This document shows, one piece after another, positions 17,745-27,097 of a stretch of DNA of 64,000 bases (position 1 is the first letter of the stretch; the number at the start of each line of letters is the position of its first letter). This stretch comes from Streptomyces sp. NBC_00820 (GTDB taxonomy: Bacteria; Actinomycetota; Actinomycetes; Streptomycetales; Streptomycetaceae). A model generated the notes under the pieces. That model was not told the DNA's origin, ran no database searches, and was given only the letters and a program-made list of their open reading frames with translations. The translations under genes were made by a program, and so were the position numbers. The DNA lies in NCBI RefSeq assembly GCF_036347055.1, contig NZ_CP108882.1, forward strand, positions 7,924,001-7,988,000, written 5' to 3'.

Positions 17745-18448
17745 TGGGTGGTGGTGTGGTTATGGTTTCTCTCGTACCCCAGAGAGACCGCGGGGCCTGG
17801 CAGACACGAACTGCCGGGCGGTAGTACACGCAGTTGCAGTTTGCAGGACGGTGCGGTGGTGGAGTTTCGAAGCCAGTGTTGTTGCAGGACGGCGACGGGA
17901 CTGACGATCGGACCGGGTGGCCCGCAGTGATCAGGGGCCGCCATGGCAGTACCGCAGTAGCAGTTCAGCAAGTGCAGTTCGCAGTACCCAGCAGTGAAGT
18001 GGAGTAAGCAGCACCTCGGTGAAGGCGTCGGCTGCGGACGCGCGTGCCGGGAGGTTCGGCAGTGGGGTTCTAAGCCAGAGCAGATGCAGGATGGGCGACG
18101 GGGCTGGCTGCCGAAGAGTGGCGCTGTCGCAGGCCACTGGGCAGTTCGCATCACCAGCAGTACGCAGTCCCCGTTGGTAAGTGTTGGTCAAGAGGGAAGA
18201 ACGGAGGAGCCCCGCGCCATCAGGATCGCCCGGGCGGAAGTTTTGGGCCCGGGTACCGCAGGACATCGATAGTGAGGTGGTCTCCGGTCAAGCAACCGCG
18301 ATCCCCGCACCCCGGACAGCATTCTGGTCGGGTCTGCGGAAACAGAAGGTCGGCGCAGTATCAGGGCCGGCAGATGGTGTAGCAGTTCCTTCGGGGCCCT
18401 GGTGCCAATGGCACCGGGGCCCCTCCACGCGTTCCACAGAGAGGTGCA
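17745..18448 (+). promoter_or_regulatory. Long leader with about 15 GCAGT repeats
   Basis: The 700 nt between hdeD and the regulator gene have no coding gene but hold about 15 copies of GCAGT on the plus strand from 17830 to 18386, against one clear ACTGC. Several follow each other closely at 17946-17995. About 50 nt around 17858-17908 (containing AAGCCAGTG and GCAGGACGGCGACGGG) recur imperfectly at 18063-18113. A GCAGTTCGCA...CCAGCAGT block recurs at 17974 and 18141, so the leader looks partly duplicated. It may be a structured 5' UTR or a cooperative binding array. Confidence 0.65.
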
Positions 18449-18787
18449 ATGACAGCAGACGACTCGTTCGGCCGTCTCGATGACGACGACTACCCCGCCT
18501 ACACGATGGGCCGGGCCGCCGAGATGCTCGGCACCACCCAGGGCTTCCTGCGTGCCATCGGCGAAGCCCGCCTGATCACCCCCCTGCGCTCGGCGGGCGG
18601 CCATCGCCGCTACTCCCGCTACCAGCTGCGCATCGCGGCCCGCGCCCGGGAACTCGTCGACCACGGGACCCCCATCGAGGCCGCCTGTCGCATCGTCATC
18701 CTCGAAGACCAGCTCGAAGAAGCCCAGCGCATCAACGCTGAACACCGCCGGAGCGCCGGACCGTCCAATCCACCGGCTGCAGTTTGA
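18449..18787 (+). CDS. BldC/MerR-like helix-turn-helix protein
   Basis: This 112-residue protein has a single MerR-type winged helix (TMGRAAEMLGTTQGFLRAIGEARLITPLRSAGGHRRYSRYQLRIAARARELVDHG) at about residues 17-70. A short helical tail (CRIVILEDQLEEAQRINAEH) replaces an effector domain. AGAGAGG precedes the ATG. Such short MerR-like proteins recur in Streptomyces next to cold-shock genes, as here. It may bind the repeated leader upstream, an inference from position only. Confidence 0.85.
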   Translation: MTADDSFGRLDDDDYPAYTMGRAAEMLGTTQGFLRAIGEARLITPLRSAGGHRRYSRYQLRIAARARELVDHGTPIEAACRIVILEDQLEEAQRINAEHRRSAGPSNPPAAV

Positions 18788-18793
18788 GATGAC

Positions 18794-18838
18794 GCCCGCC
18801 GGCATCGGCGGGCACCGCACGCACCGTCCCGGTGTGCG
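18794..18838 (+). terminator. Tandem hairpins after the MerR-like gene
   Basis: A perfect 8-bp stem (GCCCGCCG, loop GCAT, CGGCGGGC) lies at 18794-18813. A second hairpin (CCGCAC..CACCG / CGGTGTGCGG) follows to about 18839. They separate the MerR-like gene from the cold-shock leader. Confidence 0.65.
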
Positions 18839-19028
18839 GCGTGATCGCTTTCTATGGTGACGCGGTGTGTGGGCGTGTAGCGTCTGCGTCAGCTGTCGTG
18901 GTTCGGAGTTCCCCTTTGCCCGCGCCTTTGGTGTGGGCGTTTTGCTGTGCTGTGCCGCAGGGACCAGGGCGATCACCTCTGCCTTCCGCATGGAGTGGGA
19001 GGCGTTCATCGACTGGAAGGTATGAGAC

Positions 19029-19232
19029 ATGGCTACGGGAACTGTGAAGTGGTTCAACGCGGAGAAGGGCTTCGGGTTCATCGCCCAGGACGGGGGCGGC
19101 CCGGATGTCTTCGCCCACTACTCGGCGATCAACTCCTCGGGCTTCCGTGAGCTCCAGGAGGGCCAGGCCGTGACGTTCGACGTCACTCAGGGCCAGAAGG
19201 GCCCGCAGGCCGAGAACATCAACCTGGCCTGA
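19029..19232 (+). CDS. Cold-shock protein, CspA family
   Basis: This 67-residue single-domain nucleic-acid-binding protein has both RNA-binding motifs, KGFGFIAQ (RNP1) and DVFAHYSAI (RNP2), and the usual [14 protein letters not shown] start. It should act as an RNA chaperone. GGAAGG precedes the ATG. The roughly 190-nt stretch upstream, T-rich in part, is long enough for the structured 5' leader typical of csp genes. Confidence 0.95.
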   Translation: MATGTVKWFNAEKGFGFIAQDGGGPDVFAHYSAINSSGFRELQEGQAVTFDVTQGQKGPQAENINLA

Positions 19233-19365
19233 CCTGGCAGCCCTGCCCGAGGGATCGCGCACACCGCGTCCGCTGACTGCCGTCGCCCGTGTGGGCCGTG
19301 CTGCTCACCCGGACACGGGGACCTGCTCTCGTGCCGGGCGCCGACAGGACCTGTGTGGTTCACAG

Positions 19366-19403
19366 GATCAGGGCCGCGCAGCAATGGCTGCGCGGCCCTG
19401 ATC
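19366..19403. terminator. Perfect 17-bp hairpin, bidirectional terminator
   Basis: GATCAGGGCCGCGCAGC, a 4-nt AATG loop and the exact reverse complement form a 17-bp stem 134 nt after the cold-shock stop. It would stop transcription from both sides. Confidence 0.8.
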
Positions 19404-19439
19404 TGTTGAGGCGCATCCGGGGTCGGCGCGACCCGACGC

Positions 19440-19680
19440 GTTGGGGCGGGGTCATCTCATCGACGGCCGAGAGGATTTGTCGGGCCAGGTCGGTTCCTTC
19501 TCCTGCCAGGGAACGCAGCACCGGAGCCTTGCTGTTGACGGGTAGCAGGGCGTGGTGCCCGAAGACCTCCTCAGGTCCGGCCAGAAGCATTCTCCTGCCT
19601 TGGTGGGGGCAGGTAGCGCGGCCAGCAGCGCGAGGAGATGGCTGATGGCCGGATTACGAGTTCGGTAGATCGCCTGCGCG
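19440..19680 (-). pseudogene. C-terminal fragment of an unknown gene cut by an IS
   Basis: Minus-strand reading gives AQAIYRTRNPAISHLLALLAALPAPTKAG in one frame and PEEVFGHHALLPVNSKAPVLRSLAGEGTDLARQILSAVDEM in another. Both look like protein sequence and are joined by a frameshift near 19590. The upstream part is missing where the IS5 element starts. I do not recognise the family. Together with the terminator and the cold-shock tail it fills the interval 19233-19710. Confidence 0.35.
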
Positions 19681-19683
19681 ATG

Positions 19684-20720
19684 AGGTTGGTTCTTGATAA
19701 GCCGTCAGCCATGGCGCGAGGCGATCTCACCGACATCCAGTGGGCACTGATCGAGCCCCATCTCCCGATCGCTGCGGTCGGTCCCATCCCTGATCTGCGT
19801 AAACACTTCGACGCGGTGATGTGGCGGTTCCGGACGGGTAGCCCCTGGCGTGACCTGCCGGATGAGTTCGGGCCCTGGCAGAGCGCGTATGACCGCTTCC
19901 GGATATGGGCGACGCAGGGGGTCTTCCAACGCCTGATGGAGGCGCTGATCGCCGAGGCTGCCGCGCGTGGCCAGGTGGACCTGGGCCTGGTCAGCGTGGA
20001 CTCGGCGACAGCCCGGGCTCACCATCACGCCGCCGGGATGGCCCTGGACCCCGACCAGCTGGCCGCCCTGGAAGCGGCCTTCGAGTCCGAAAAGGGGGTG
20101 CCGCGGAGGGACAAGAGCCGCAGGACGGTCAGGCAGAGGATGACCCGAGCGCCGCGCGGCGAAGCCTCCGCCGACGGCACCGGACCCGCCTGAAGGCCGC
20201 TGAACTGGGGCGTTCCCGGGGCGGGCCGACCAGCAAGATCCATCTTGCGGCCGACCGGCGCTGCCGCCCGCTAGCGTTCGTCCTCACGCCCGGACAGGCC
20301 GGCGACAGCCCGCAGTTCGTTCCGGTCCTGGAGCGAGTGAAGGTGCACGGGCCGATCGGGCGTCCCCGGACCCGGCCGGACGCGGTGGCCGGCGACAAGG
20401 CGTACTCCTCCCGCCGTAACCGCCGCTACCTGCGGCGACGCGGGATCCGCGCGGTGATACCGGAGAAGGTGGACCAGGCCGCCAACCGCAAGAAGCGCGG
20501 CTCAAAGGGAGGTCGACCGGTCGGCCACGACGCGCAGCTGTACAAGGAGCGCAACACCGTGGAGCGGTGCATCAACCGGCCGCGGAACTGGCGCGGCATC
20601 GCGTTCCGCTTCGACAAGACCCCGGAAAGCTACGGGGCCGGACTACATCTGTGCGGGGCGATGCTCTGGCTCCGCAGCATCGCACCGCAGTGATGATCCG
20701 GACTCCAGACAGGACCTAAC
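19684..20720 (+). mobile_element. IS5 family insertion sequence
   Basis: The element consists of a transposase read in two overlapping frames. Imperfect ends are suggested by TTGGTTCTTG (from 19687) and CAGGACCTAA (to 20719); boundaries are approximate and no target duplication was established. It separates a truncated minus-strand gene from the MFS/ArsR pair. Confidence 0.7.
19711..20693 (+). CDS. IS5 family transposase, two frames (probable programmed frameshift)
   Basis: ORF A (from 19711) carries the N-terminal DUF4096-type domain (DIQWALIEPHLP...FRTGSPWRDLPDEFGPW) and the first catalytic Asp (SVDSATARAH). ORF B carries GRSRGGPTSKIHLAAD, the second Asp (GDKAYSSRRNR) and the Glu region (NTVERCINRPRNWRGIAFRFDKTPESY). 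The frames are related by -1 and overlap at A_AAG_GGG (20091-20097), a canonical slippery heptamer. Both domains look complete, so the element could be active. Confidence 0.8.
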
Positions 20721-20806
20721 ACAATGAGCTGCCAGGACTGATGGTCTGTCAGAGAGACGTGGGGGTGGGGTGCATGACGGCTCGCGGCCGGCCCGACCTG
20801 CGACGG

Positions 20807-22123
20807 TTACTGTGCAGGAGAACTACACGCATGCTGTTCGGTGCTGTTCTCTGATCCCATTGAGTAGTTCGGGACGGGGACCGGGGAGGTGGGCGCGTGC
20901 CAGGTGACAATCCAGCCGGCGGTAAGCGCCGCCGCGCCGCCCGCCAGGGCTATCGCGCCGCCTGTTCCGATGCCTGCGGCCACCGAGCCGAAGCAGGCCG
21001 GCCCGACGCCCTGCAGCGTCATGCTGCCGGAGCCGAGCAGACCGAAGGCCTGGCCCTGGCCATCCTGCGGCAGGGCGTCCAGGAACGGCCGTTGCAGGCC
21101 GAGAAGGTAGGCGAATCCGAAGCCGCTGAGCAGCAGCAGACAGGACGAGACGCCCACTCCGGGCTCGGCAGCGAAGCCGAGCAGCGGTAGTCCCGTCAGC
21201 GCGGTCAACGGGACTACCAGTCGCTCCCGGGTGGGTGGCCGTAGGAGTCGACCCACCAGCAGGTCACCGACGAGCATGCCGACCGGCAGACAGCCCATCA
21301 GCACCGCGTACCAGCCGGGCGCGAAGTGGCGTCCTCCCGCGTAGGCGACGATCAGGCCTTCCGCGCCTGCTACGAACGCGGGCGGTAGCCACTGGGCCAG
21401 CATCAGTCGTCGCACCGTGTGTCCGCGCAGCAGCAGGCCGGCACCGTGCAGGCTTGTCCGGACGGCCCCGCCATCGCCCCGAGCGCTGCCGGGTGTGCCG
21501 CCGAACTCTTCCAGCGGCAGCCGGGGTAGCCGGATGCGGACAGCGAGCGCGCAGCCGAGGTAGAGGGCGGCGCTCACCGCGAGCGCGCGGTGCGGGCCGA
21601 GTACCGCGACGGCCGCACCTCCCAGCGCCAGACCGAACAATTGGGCGCCGGAGGAAGCGATGTTGTTCAGTGAACGGCCCAGTACATAGGCGTCGCCCTT
21701 CAGCCACTGCGCGACCAGCCGACTCGACGCGCCGCCGAACACCGGTGTGGCGAGGGCGACCAGCGCCACGACACCGAGGCTTGCCGCGATCGGCATCCGC
21801 ACCAGGGCGAGCAGCAGGGCGGCGGCGCACTCCAAGGCGTAGCCGCCGGCGATGAGCGTGCGGGGCGGCAGTCGGTCGGCCAGTGAGCCCAGCAGCAGCG
21901 AGCCGAACAACTGCGGGAGAAAGCCGATGCCGAAGGCCAGTGCGCTCAACAGCGCGGAGCCGGTGGTCGCGAAGACCAGCACCGAGAACGTGGTGATCCG
22001 CAGCGAGCCCGCAGTGATCGCGACGGTGCGGGTCGAGAAGAGCAGCCGGAATCGCGGCTCGGCCAGCACCTCCCGGTAGGTGGCACGGTGGTTGCCCTGT
22101 GCGGGTTCGGCGGTTGGGGTCAT
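20807..22123 (-). CDS. MFS transporter
   Basis: This 438-residue major facilitator permease has about 12 hydrophobic segments and the MFS loop motif GSLADRLPPRTLIAGG after helix 2. It is probably a drug or metabolite exporter. I start it at the ATG at 22123 (MTPTAEPAQGNH); the open frame upstream runs through the operator region and the divergent regulator. It forms a divergent pair with an ArsR-type regulator that probably represses it. Confidence 0.88.
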   Translation of the reverse strand: MTPTAEPAQGNHRATYREVLAEPRFRLLFSTRTVAITAGSLRITTFSVLVFATTGSALLSALAFGIGFLPQLFGSLLLGSLADRLPPRTLIAGGYALECAAALLLALVRMPIAASLGVVALVALATPVFGGASSRLVAQWLKGDAYVLGRSLNNIASSGAQLFGLALGGAAVAVLGPHRALAVSAALYLGCALAVRIRLPRLPLEEFGGTPGSARGDGGAVRTSLHGAGLLLRGHTVRRLMLAQWLPPAFVAGAEGLIVAYAGGRHFAPGWYAVLMGCLPVGMLVGDLLVGRLLRPPTRERLVVPLTALTGLPLLGFAAEPGVGVSSCLLLLSGFGFAYLLGLQRPFLDALPQDGQGQAFGLLGSGSMTLQGVGPACFGSVAAGIGTGGAIALAGGAAALTAGWIVTWHAPTSPVPVPNYSMGSENSTEQHACSSPAQ

Positions 22124-22162
22124 GACGCCCAGCCTCGCCGTGCGCCCACTCCACTCACCAAT

Positions 22163-22199
22163 GATTCGTCGCTGGACGAATCGGAACGGATGTCCAGCG
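22163..22199. promoter_or_regulatory. Overlapping inverted repeats in the MFS/ArsR promoter
   Basis: GATTCGTC-N4-GACGAATC (22163-22182) is a perfect dyad. A second one, CGCTGGAC-N14-GTCCAGCG (22170-22177 with 22192-22199), shares its left arm with the first. They end 13 nt before the regulator start, a natural place for an autoregulating ArsR dimer. Confidence 0.7.
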
Positions 22200-22212
22200 G
22201 TAGCATGGCAGG

Positions 22213-23190
22213 GTGCTCCGCTTCGAAGTCTCCGTCGAGGACCTGCTGCGCAGCCGCTTCGCACTGTCGCCCGCGATGGATCTCTGCCTACTGCTGCGCT
22301 CGCTCGCCGGCCAGAACCGGCCGTTGCCGCGAGCCTGGGCCACCCGGCTCCTGCCGACCTTTGAACGGCTTCGCCGCGACACCGAACTGAACGCCGTCCT
22401 TGCCCTGCAAACCCCGCAAGGCGGACCGAACTTCGTCGCCCCGCCCCCGCGCGGCCTCAACCAGACCTGGGCAGACGACCTGGCCATGATCCGGGCCACA
22501 CCGCTGGAAGCGGCCCGCCGCGAATTCGCCACCACCGCGACCGGCCCGTCCGCCCGTGATCCCCGCGTACGCGCAGTGCTGGACTCGACGGACGCCGTCT
22601 CCAGGATCGCCGAGGCGATGGACCAGGCGTGGCACGAGCTGCTCGCCGCGGACTGGCCGCAACTGCGCACGATTTGTGAGCGCGATGTCGTGCACCGGGT
22701 GGGTGTGATCGGCGAACACGGATGGGCCACGGCCGTCGAGAGCCTGCACCCGGGCATCGCCTGGCGCGCCGGCGGTATCGAGATCGGCTTCTTCCGAGGC
22801 GGAACAGTCCGCCTCGCCGGCGACGGGCTACTGCTGATCCCTTCGGTCTTCGTCGGGAATGTCGCCGCCCACCTGGAAGACCCCTGGCCCAGGACCTTGG
22901 TCTATCCTGCCCGCGGCACCGCCGCCCTGTGGGGCGAACAGGAGGCCGTCCCCCAACCGGACGCGCTGACCGCTCTGGTCGGCCGGGCCCGAGCTCGGCT
23001 GCTGGTGGCGCTGGACGCCCCGGCCAGTACCAGCCACCTCGCCCGAAGCCTCGCCATGGCACCGGGCGCGGTAGGAGACCACCTCGCCATCCTGCGAGGC
23101 GCGGGGCTTCTCGTCCGCGCCCGGTCCGGACGGTCGGTGCTCTACCGGCGCACCCCGCTCGGCGAGGCCCTGGTCGGCGGTTCGGGCTGA
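22213..23190 (+). CDS. ArsR-type helix-turn-helix regulator with N-terminal DUF5937-like domain
   Basis: This 325-residue regulator has a long N-terminal domain of the type called DUF5937 (MLRFEVSVEDLLRSRFALSPAMDL...). A C-terminal ArsR winged helix follows (SHLARSLAMAPGAVGDHLAILRGAGLLVRARSGRSVLYRRTPLG, about residues 275-320). The start is GTG at 22213. In actinomycetes this architecture usually sits divergent to an MFS exporter, as here. No metal-binding Cys motif is visible, so it probably senses an organic compound. Confidence 0.85.
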   Translation: MLRFEVSVEDLLRSRFALSPAMDLCLLLRSLAGQNRPLPRAWATRLLPTFERLRRDTELNAVLALQTPQGGPNFVAPPPRGLNQTWADDLAMIRATPLEAARREFATTATGPSARDPRVRAVLDSTDAVSRIAEAMDQAWHELLAADWPQLRTICERDVVHRVGVIGEHGWATAVESLHPGIAWRAGGIEIGFFRGGTVRLAGDGLLLIPSVFVGNVAAHLEDPWPRTLVYPARGTAALWGEQEAVPQPDALTALVGRARARLLVALDAPASTSHLARSLAMAPGAVGDHLAILRGAGLLVRARSGRSVLYRRTPLGEALVGGSG

Positions 23191-23199
23191 GGGATCGGA

Positions 23200-23955
23200 T
23201 CAACACTGCTTTTTGAGGCGTCGCCGGCAGATGATTGCGCAGCCGAGGGTGAGAAGGCCTGGTGGATGTCGGCGTGGATTTCCCAGCGGATACGCAGTCG
23301 GCGGAACCAGCGCAGAAGTGCGAAGGCCGCTTCGACGACCCAGCGGTTCTTGCCCAGGCCGCTTCCGTGCTCGGTGCCGCCCCGGGCGATGAGCGGGCGG
23401 ATGCCCAGCTCACGGACTGATGGCGGTAGAAGTTGTGGTCATAACCGCGGTCGGCGTAGAGGACGTCGGGGCGCTGACGGGGTCGTCCGCGCTTGCCGCG
23501 GATGGGCGGTACGGCGTGGATCAGGGGCAGGAGCTGGGTGACGTCGTTGAAGTTGCCACCGGTCACGGTGGCGGTCAGGGGTATGCCGTGGACGTCGACA
23601 ATGACGTGGTGCTTGCTGCCCGTCTTGCCCCGGTCCACTGACGAGGGCCCGGTGGCGCCTCCGCCCTTCAGGGCCCGCAGGTGGGAGCCGTTGACGGAGG
23701 CGCGGGACAGGTCCAAGGCGTGGCCGGCTCGGAGTTCGGCGAGCAGGAGTTCGTGCAACTGCTGCCACACGCGGCCTCCTCCCAGTCGCGCAGTCGCCGC
23801 CAGCAGGTCATCCCGGAGCCGAAGCCCAGCTCCTGCGGCAGGAACTCCCACCGGATACCCGTGTACAGCACGAACAGGATCCCGCACATGGCTCTGCGCT
23901 GGTCAAGCCGTTTACGTCTGGGATAGCGGTAGCGCCGCTTCACTAGCGACGACAT
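23200..23955 (-). pseudogene. IS5 family transposase, frameshifted
   Basis: The transposase reads MSSLVKRRYRYPRRKRLDQRRAMCGILFVLYTG to about 23775, then changes frame for WQQLHELLLAELR...DRGKTGSKHHVIVDVHGIPL...LYADRGYDHNFYR. It changes again near 23418 for the expected C-terminus ending RRLKKQC at 23200. The first shift could be the normal ORF A/B junction of the family; the second separates the catalytic Glu region and probably inactivates it. It lies at the 3' end of the ArsR gene. Confidence 0.75.
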
Positions 23956-24172
23956 ACGGAATGGGATTCACCTCGACGTGTGCACTGCATGGGGCCGGTT
24001 CACGGAGGAGGAGGGAAGGGAGGAACGGGGGGTACCCGGTCTCAGCGGGGCGGTCGGCGGTCGGCACGGGCGCCGGGCCGCCGGTCCTGTCCGGCCGGGG
24101 GGTGGTGGGGGTTGTCAGCTGTTCGCCCGGGGAGTGTTCGCGCGGGCGGTTCAGCTCGATCCTCAGGAACGG

Positions 24173-25117
24173 TCACCGGGTGCCGGCGACCGGGGCGCGC
24201 TTCGCCGGGGCGGGGGCGGTGGTGTTCGCTGTGGCGGGGGGCTTCTCGGCGGGATTGCGGCGCAGCAGCGCGGTGGCGGTGAGCACCGCGGCGGTGCCGA
24301 GCAGGACGGTCCAGCCGAGGGACTCGCCGAGGAAGGCGGCGCCGAGGACGACGGACACCACGGTCATGAGGTAGATGACGGTGGCGGCGGCAGCGGGGCC
24401 GTCCTTGGTGATGATGACCGTGTTGAGCAGGACGGCGAAGCCGGTGCACACCACGCCGAGGATGATCAGGGCGACGACGGAGTCGGTGCGCCAGTGCACG
24501 GGCTGCAGGCCGAGGAACGGCACGGCGATCAGGGTGAGTACGGCGGCGATGCTCAACTGCCCGCCCGCCAGCATGACGACGGGGATGCCGCGGCCGGCGA
24601 GGAAGCGGCCGACGTAGGCGAAGCTGCTGCCGAAGCTGACAGCGCCGAGGACGAAGCAGACGATGCTGCCGGTGGAGGCGTGCGTGCCGGAGTTCCAGGG
24701 GGCGGCGACGAGCACGACGCCGAGCAGACCGACGATCATGCCCATGATCCGTGCGCCGCCCAGCCGCTTCTCGGAGCCGAGCACGACGGCCGCGCCGAGC
24801 GTCCAGACCGGGCCGGTGCCGCTGATGATGCCGGCGATGTTGCTGGAGCCGTGCACCTCACCCTGGGCGAACAGCAGCCACGGGACGGCGTTGCCGAGCA
24901 GCGCGGCCACGGCCATGTGCCCGAGGAGCTTCTTGTCGCGGGGTGGGCGCTGCCCCTTGGACAGGCCGATGGCCATCAGGACGGCGGCGCCGAGCACGAG
25001 CCGCACGAACACCATTTCCACGGGCGAGAAACCGTACCCGGAGATCTTGATCCAGAGGAAGACCGAACCCCACAGCAGGCTCAGGCCGGACAGTCGCAGC
25101 AGCGCGCCCGATTTCAT
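24173..25117 (-). CDS. EamA/DMT family exporter
   Basis: This 314-residue membrane protein has ten predicted helices made of two EamA repeats, with WGSVFLWIKIS near the N-terminus and PVWTLGAAVVLGSEK, GLLGVVLVAAP and FLGESLGWTVLLG further on. Members export amino acids or metabolites. A Pro/Ala-rich tail (PPATANTTAPAPAKRAPVAG) ends it. It lies downstream of a LysR gene in the same direction with a 195-nt gap holding an AT-rich dyad, so the LysR protein may regulate it. Confidence 0.87.
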   Translation of the reverse strand: MKSGALLRLSGLSLLWGSVFLWIKISGYGFSPVEMVFVRLVLGAAVLMAIGLSKGQRPPRDKKLLGHMAVAALLGNAVPWLLFAQGEVHGSSNIAGIISGTGPVWTLGAAVVLGSEKRLGGARIMGMIVGLLGVVLVAAPWNSGTHASTGSIVCFVLGAVSFGSSFAYVGRFLAGRGIPVVMLAGGQLSIAAVLTLIAVPFLGLQPVHWRTDSVVALIILGVVCTGFAVLLNTVIITKDGPAAAATVIYLMTVVSVVLGAAFLGESLGWTVLLGTAAVLTATALLRRNPAEKPPATANTTAPAPAKRAPVAGTR

Positions 25118-25239
25118 GGTGGACCCTCACATTCGACGGATAAAGACGGGAGGTGAACGGGGGAGAGGCGGGAAGCGGAACCACTCTCCGACCCGCACCC
25201 AGAGCGTCGCCCGCGCCACCGTCGAACGTCCAGCAAATG

Positions 25240-25274
25240 ATATTTCCGATGAACGTGAAGGCCACCTGAAATAT
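25240..25274. promoter_or_regulatory. AT-rich dyad upstream of the EamA gene
   Basis: ATATTTC and GAAATAT are spaced by 21 nt in a gap otherwise richer in GC. The length suits a LysR tetramer footprint, and the regulator gene ends about 40 nt away. Confidence 0.4.
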
Positions 25275-25312
25275 TCGATACAGCGACCGTGCGTTGTTGA
25301 TGTCCTTCGAAT

Positions 25313-26281
25313 CTATGACTGAGATGCGCCATTCATCTTAGACTCCGCTACTCCGGCCGCCTCGCTCAGCGCGTCCAGCACCGCCTCGATCTGCGGCGTC
25401 TGCGTGCTGCCCGACCGCACTGCGGCGAACACCCGGCGCCAGGGCGCCTCGTCGAACCGCCGCACCGCGACGCCGGGCTGGGACGAGCGGCGGGCCAGCC
25501 GGGGCACCAGGCAGATGCCCAGCCCCTGGCGAACGGCGGCGAAGGTGGCGTCCCAGTCGCCGATGACATGCGTGGCTCGCGGGGTGAAGCCGGCCGCGGC
25601 GCAGGCCGCGAGCGGGATCTCCTGGCACATGCCGACCGTGGCGAAGATCCACGCCTCCTCGGCCAGGTCGCCGAGGGCCAGCGAGGGCGCGTCGGCCAGC
25701 GGGTGCTCCGCGGGCAGCGCCACGTCGAACACCTCGGTCATCAGGGGCCGTTTGTCGAAACGGCGGTCGAGCACGGGCGCGGTCGGCGACTCGACGGCGA
25801 TGACCACGTCCGTGCGCCCCAGCTCCAGCAGCTCGAAGCTGACCGGCGGGTCGACCTCCGCGAGCGTCGTGCGCAGCCCGGGCAGCCGCCGCTTGAGGAT
25901 GCCGGCGGCCGGCAGGATCAGCGGCGCGAGAGTGGTGCCAAAACCGGACACGGACACCTCGCCGTGTTCGCCGCCGCGGTGCTCGGCGAGCGCCCGGTGC
26001 AGCCGCTCGATGCTCTCGAAGATCTCCTCCGCGTGCCGCAGTACCACCTTCGCCGCCCCGGTCAGCCGCAGCCGCCGCCCCACCGGCTCGGTCAACGCTA
26101 CGTCCAACTCCTTGGCCAGTCCGGCGAGTTGCTGGGAGACGGCCGACGGGGTCAGATGCAGCGCGGCCGCCACCGCGCTGACCGTGCCCCGCCGGTCCAG
26201 CTCCACCAGCACCCGCAGTTTGCGCAGATCGATGTCGCTGCCGTACGGCTTTGCCGCCGCAGCCCCCTTGTCCATGGCCAT
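25313..26281 (-). CDS. LysR family transcriptional regulator
   Basis: This 322-residue regulator has an N-terminal LysR winged helix (LRKLRVLVELDRRGTVSAVAAALHLTPSAVSQQLAGLAKEL) and a two-lobed effector domain including GFGTTLAPLILPAAGILKRRLPGLR and CQEIPLAACAAAGFTPRATH. It is transcribed in the same direction as the EamA exporter, unlike the usual divergent LysR arrangement. Its effector cannot be read from sequence. Confidence 0.88.
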   Translation of the reverse strand: MAMDKGAAAAKPYGSDIDLRKLRVLVELDRRGTVSAVAAALHLTPSAVSQQLAGLAKELDVALTEPVGRRLRLTGAAKVVLRHAEEIFESIERLHRALAEHRGGEHGEVSVSGFGTTLAPLILPAAGILKRRLPGLRTTLAEVDPPVSFELLELGRTDVVIAVESPTAPVLDRRFDKRPLMTEVFDVALPAEHPLADAPSLALGDLAEEAWIFATVGMCQEIPLAACAAAGFTPRATHVIGDWDATFAAVRQGLGICLVPRLARRSSQPGVAVRRFDEAPWRRVFAAVRSGSTQTPQIEAVLDALSEAAGVAESKMNGASQS

Positions 26282-26295
26282 GTCAGCCGCAACGT

Positions 26296-27097
26296 CAGTG
26301 CAGTCTCCCGTGTTCCAGGTCGATCACCCCCTCGGTCGGCCGTTCGAACGCGGCGAGGTCGGCGGCCGCCCGCTCGGGGTGTGCGCCGCTGGCCGGGAAG
26401 GTGGGGTCGAGGATCACTGTCTCGGCGCCCAGTCGGTCGAGCAGGACGAGGTGGTCGTGGATCTGCTCCAGGGTGCCCGCGCCGAGCACCCGCCCGGCGG
26501 GCTGCGGCCGGCAGGTCAGCCGCAGCTTGATCCGCGGGGCGAGCGCGGGAGCCGGCTGCCCTAACCGCTTGGCTGTGTCGGCCAGCGCGGGAAGCCCGAG
26601 GTGCACCAGCCAGTCGGCGCTGACGGAGGTGGGATGCCAGGCGTCGCCGTAGTGGACGGCCCGGCGCAGGGCGCCCGCGCCGTGCCGCCGATCCAGACCG
26701 GGGGCACGGCGGGCTGCACCGGCCGGGGCCCGGTGTGCACGGGGCCGAACCGGACGAACTCGTCGTTGTGCGCGATGATATCCTGCGACCAGAACGCCTT
26801 CATCACCCGTAGATACTCGTTGCTGCGCGCGCCCCGGCGCTGGTAGGGCACCCCGAGGGTGGCGAACTCGCCCGGCGCCCGGCCCGCGGCGGCCCCGAAG
26901 ACGAACCGGCCGCCGCTGAGCTGGTCGATGTTTGCGACCTGCCGGGCCACTTGCAGCGGCACCTCGGGCGTGCGCGCCATGTGGTCGGACACCATCAGCT
27001 GGAGGTAGCCCAGCTCCTCCATCCGCCGGGCCCAGTCCAGCGTGCTCGAAGAGGTGGCGGCCGGACCGTAGTTGGGCAGGTCAGCGCCGAACTTCAT
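26296..27097 (-). pseudogene. LLM-class flavin/F420-dependent oxidoreductase, broken
   Basis: The N-terminal part (MKFGADLPNYGPAATS...LDWARRMEELGYLQLMVSDHM) and the core (RQVANIDQLSGGRFVFGAAAGRAPGEFATLGV...PPVWIGGTA) are luciferase-like. A frameshift near 26680 moves the rest (HLGLPALADTAKRLGQPAPALAPRIKLRL) into another frame. About 30 residues normally found before RQVA are also missing. A two-step decay is likely. It starts inside the end of the fused MFS fragment. Confidence 0.7.
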
